Assembly: GCA_902497185.1 (NCBI GenBank)
Contig: CABVEG010000078.1
Location: forward strand, 1 to 7,508
Direction: 5' to 3'
Source: an uncultured Eubacteriales bacterium
GTDB taxonomy: Bacteria; Bacillota; Clostridia; Lachnospirales; CAG-274
DNA: 7,508 nucleotides
Under the pieces are notes generated by a model. The model was not told the DNA's origin, made no database searches, and saw only the letters and a program-made list of their open reading frames with translations. Both the position numbers and the translations under genes were made by a program. Of the stretch, positions 6,178 to 7,508 are shown piece after piece (positions within the stretch are counted from its first letter, which is position 1; each line of letters starts with the position of its first letter).

Positions 6178-7461
6178 ATGTTAAGAGATTATATTTTAAA
6201 AGAGTTTGGAATTGATGAAAGAGTGCTGGATTTTTGTCTTGATATTGAAAGAAGCGTAAAATGTAAATTTGAAGAAATTGACAATATTACAGAGCTTAAT
6301 CAGTACAAGGTGTTAAGAGCAATGCAGAAAAACAATTTAAGTGATACAGCATTTAACGGCACAACTGGCTATGGTTACAATGATATTGGCAGAGATAAAC
6401 TTGAAGATATTTATGCAGATGTGTTTAATGCAGAGGATGCCCTTGTAAGAGCGCAGATTATTTCAGGTACTCATGCTCTTACTGTTGCTCTTTCAGGTAA
6501 TTTAAAGTATGGAGATGAAATGTTATGTGTTGCAGGCGCACCATATGATACATTAGAGGGAGTAATAGGTGCAAAAAGAGAACAAAAGGGCTCTCTTGTA
6601 GATAATGGAATTATTTATAAAGAGCTTCCTTTATTGTCTGACGGTACGGTTGATTTTGAAAATTTGCCTAAAATGATAACACCTAAAACAAGGCTTGTGG
6701 AAATACAGAGGTCAAAGGGCTACGAATACAGACCCAGCCTTACTATTGAAACTGTTAAGAAAATAATTGATATTGTCAAGTCTGTTAAGCCTGATACAAT
6801 TTGTATGGTTGACAACTGCTACTGTGAATTTGTAAGTGAACTTGAACCAACAGATGTTGGTGCAGATATGATAGTAGGCTCACTTATTAAAAATCCGGGA
6901 GGTGGTCTTGCTCCGGTAGGGGGTTATATTGTTGGTACTAAGGAATGTGTTGAAAATGCAGCTTTTAGACTTACTGCTCCGGGAATGGGCAAGGAGGTAG
7001 GACCAAGTCTTGGTGTAACAACAAGCCTTATTCAGGGGCTATTTCTTGCTCCTACTGTTGTAAACGCAAGCTTGAAAGGTGCGGTATTTGCAGCAGGAAT
7101 ATTTGAAAAGTTGGGCTTTGAATGTATGCCAAAAGTAAATGAGGAAAGACCTGATATAGTAGAGGCTATACAGATGAAAACTCCTGAAAATGTTATTTCA
7201 TTTTGTCAGGGAATTCAGGCAGGTGCGGCAGTTGACAGCTATGTAAAGCCTGAACCGTGGGATATGCCGGGATATGATTCACAGGTAATAATGGCAGCAG
7301 GCGCTTTTGTACAGGGGTCATCAATTGAGCTTAGTGCAGATGCACCAATGAAGGAGCCTTATACTGTATATATGCAGGGAGGCTTAACATGGTTTCATGC
7401 TAAAATTGGCATAATTATAGCTGTAGATCAGATGTATAAAAGAGGTTTGATTAAATTATAA
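6178..7461 (+). CDS. ynbB: PLP-dependent protein of the YnbB / methionine gamma-lyase family
   Basis: Fold-type I PLP enzyme related to cystathionine/methionine gamma-lyases. Databases have called this family 'aluminum resistance protein', but its physiological substrate is, to my knowledge, not established. The 427 residues are a normal length. Visible features are GYGYND at 64-69, the cofactor phosphate-binding region SGTHAL at 96-101, VDNCYCEF at 211-218 with D212 likely pairing with the pyridine nitrogen, and SLIKNPGGG at 235-243 with K238 as the likely Schiff-base lysine. The C-terminal part carries a conserved QGGLTWFHAK at 400-409. The family consensus I remember reads VDNCYGEF, so C216 is unusual. 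The gene begins 7 bases after miaA, with AAGGAG (6159-6164) inside the end of miaA and a long 13-base spacer. Co-transcription with miaA is likely. In Bacillus ynbB lies near miaA, hfq and hflX. The family is clear; the reaction is not. Confidence 0.9.
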   Translation: MLRDYILKEFGIDERVLDFCLDIERSVKCKFEEIDNITELNQYKVLRAMQKNNLSDTAFNGTTGYGYNDIGRDKLEDIYADVFNAEDALVRAQIISGTHALTVALSGNLKYGDEMLCVAGAPYDTLEGVIGAKREQKGSLVDNGIIYKELPLLSDGTVDFENLPKMITPKTRLVEIQRSKGYEYRPSLTIETVKKIIDIVKSVKPDTICMVDNCYCEFVSELEPTDVGADMIVGSLIKNPGGGLAPVGGYIVGTKECVENAAFRLTAPGMGKEVGPSLGVTTSLIQGLFLAPTVVNASLKGAVFAAGIFEKLGFECMPKVNEERPDIVEAIQMKTPENVISFCQGIQAGAAVDSYVKPEPWDMPGYDSQVIMAAGAFVQGSSIELSADAPMKEPYTVYMQGGLTWFHAKIGIIIAVDQMYKRGLIKL

Positions 7462-7508
7462 TATAAATTTTTTTATTTTTGTAAAAAATATTTTGTTAGC
7501 ATTGACTA
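7462..7508. other. Right-edge noncoding stretch downstream of ynbB
   Basis: Very AT-rich. TATTTTT (7474-7480) and AAAAATA (7484-7490) can pair around GTA, followed by TTTTG. An AT-only 7-bp stem is a weak candidate terminator and I would not rely on it. TTGACT at 7502-7507 resembles a -35 element for a gene beyond the window, but no -10 can be seen. Confidence 0.35.

Noticed and set aside
7474..7490. Intrinsic terminator after ynbB
   Set aside because: The stem is only A-T pairs and seven bases long; too weak to call as a terminator.

Overview
The window is AT-rich and bacterial, and looks like an anaerobic low-GC Gram-positive of the class Clostridia. The reasons are strong GGAGG-type ribosome sites, TAA/TGA/TAG stops, AT-rich codon choice, the gene order mreB-mreC-mreD-PBP2, and a PBP2 with the enlarged N-terminal region and helical insertion that I recall from Lachnospiraceae-like clostridia. 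The genus cannot be fixed from this sequence.

Layout: the left two thirds (59-5004) are a compact minus-strand operon read right to left. It holds mreB (actin-like filament), mreC and mreD (membrane partners) and a class B penicillin-binding protein of the PBP2/MrdA type. Together these form the core of the elongasome, which directs lateral-wall peptidoglycan synthesis. Gaps are 36, 0 and 17 bases, and no terminator is visible after the PBP2 gene, so the operon probably continues beyond the left edge. In related bacteria minC, minD or rodA often follow, but none is seen here. A 233-base divergent intergenic region (5005-5237) carries back-to-back sigma-A-type promoters, a small dyad and a 12-base direct repeat.

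The right third (5238-7461) is a plus-strand pair: miaA (tRNA dimethylallyltransferase) and, 7 bases later, a PLP-dependent protein of the YnbB / 'methionine gamma-lyase family' (older name 'aluminum resistance protein'). The two genes probably share a transcript. The hfq and hflX genes that accompany miaA and ynbB in Bacillus-type genomes are absent between them.

This is mostly an ordinary housekeeping region, and I see no mobile element, CRISPR array, RNA gene or defence/secretion system. The points most worth a second look are a perfect 12-bp inverted repeat inside the PBP2 insertion, the insertion itself, a Cys substitution beside the PLP-binding Asp of the YnbB-like protein, and the divergent regulatory region. 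Two gene starts (mreB and miaA) are placed downstream of the longest open frame because the longer versions begin inside or right beside the Shine-Dalgarno sequence.
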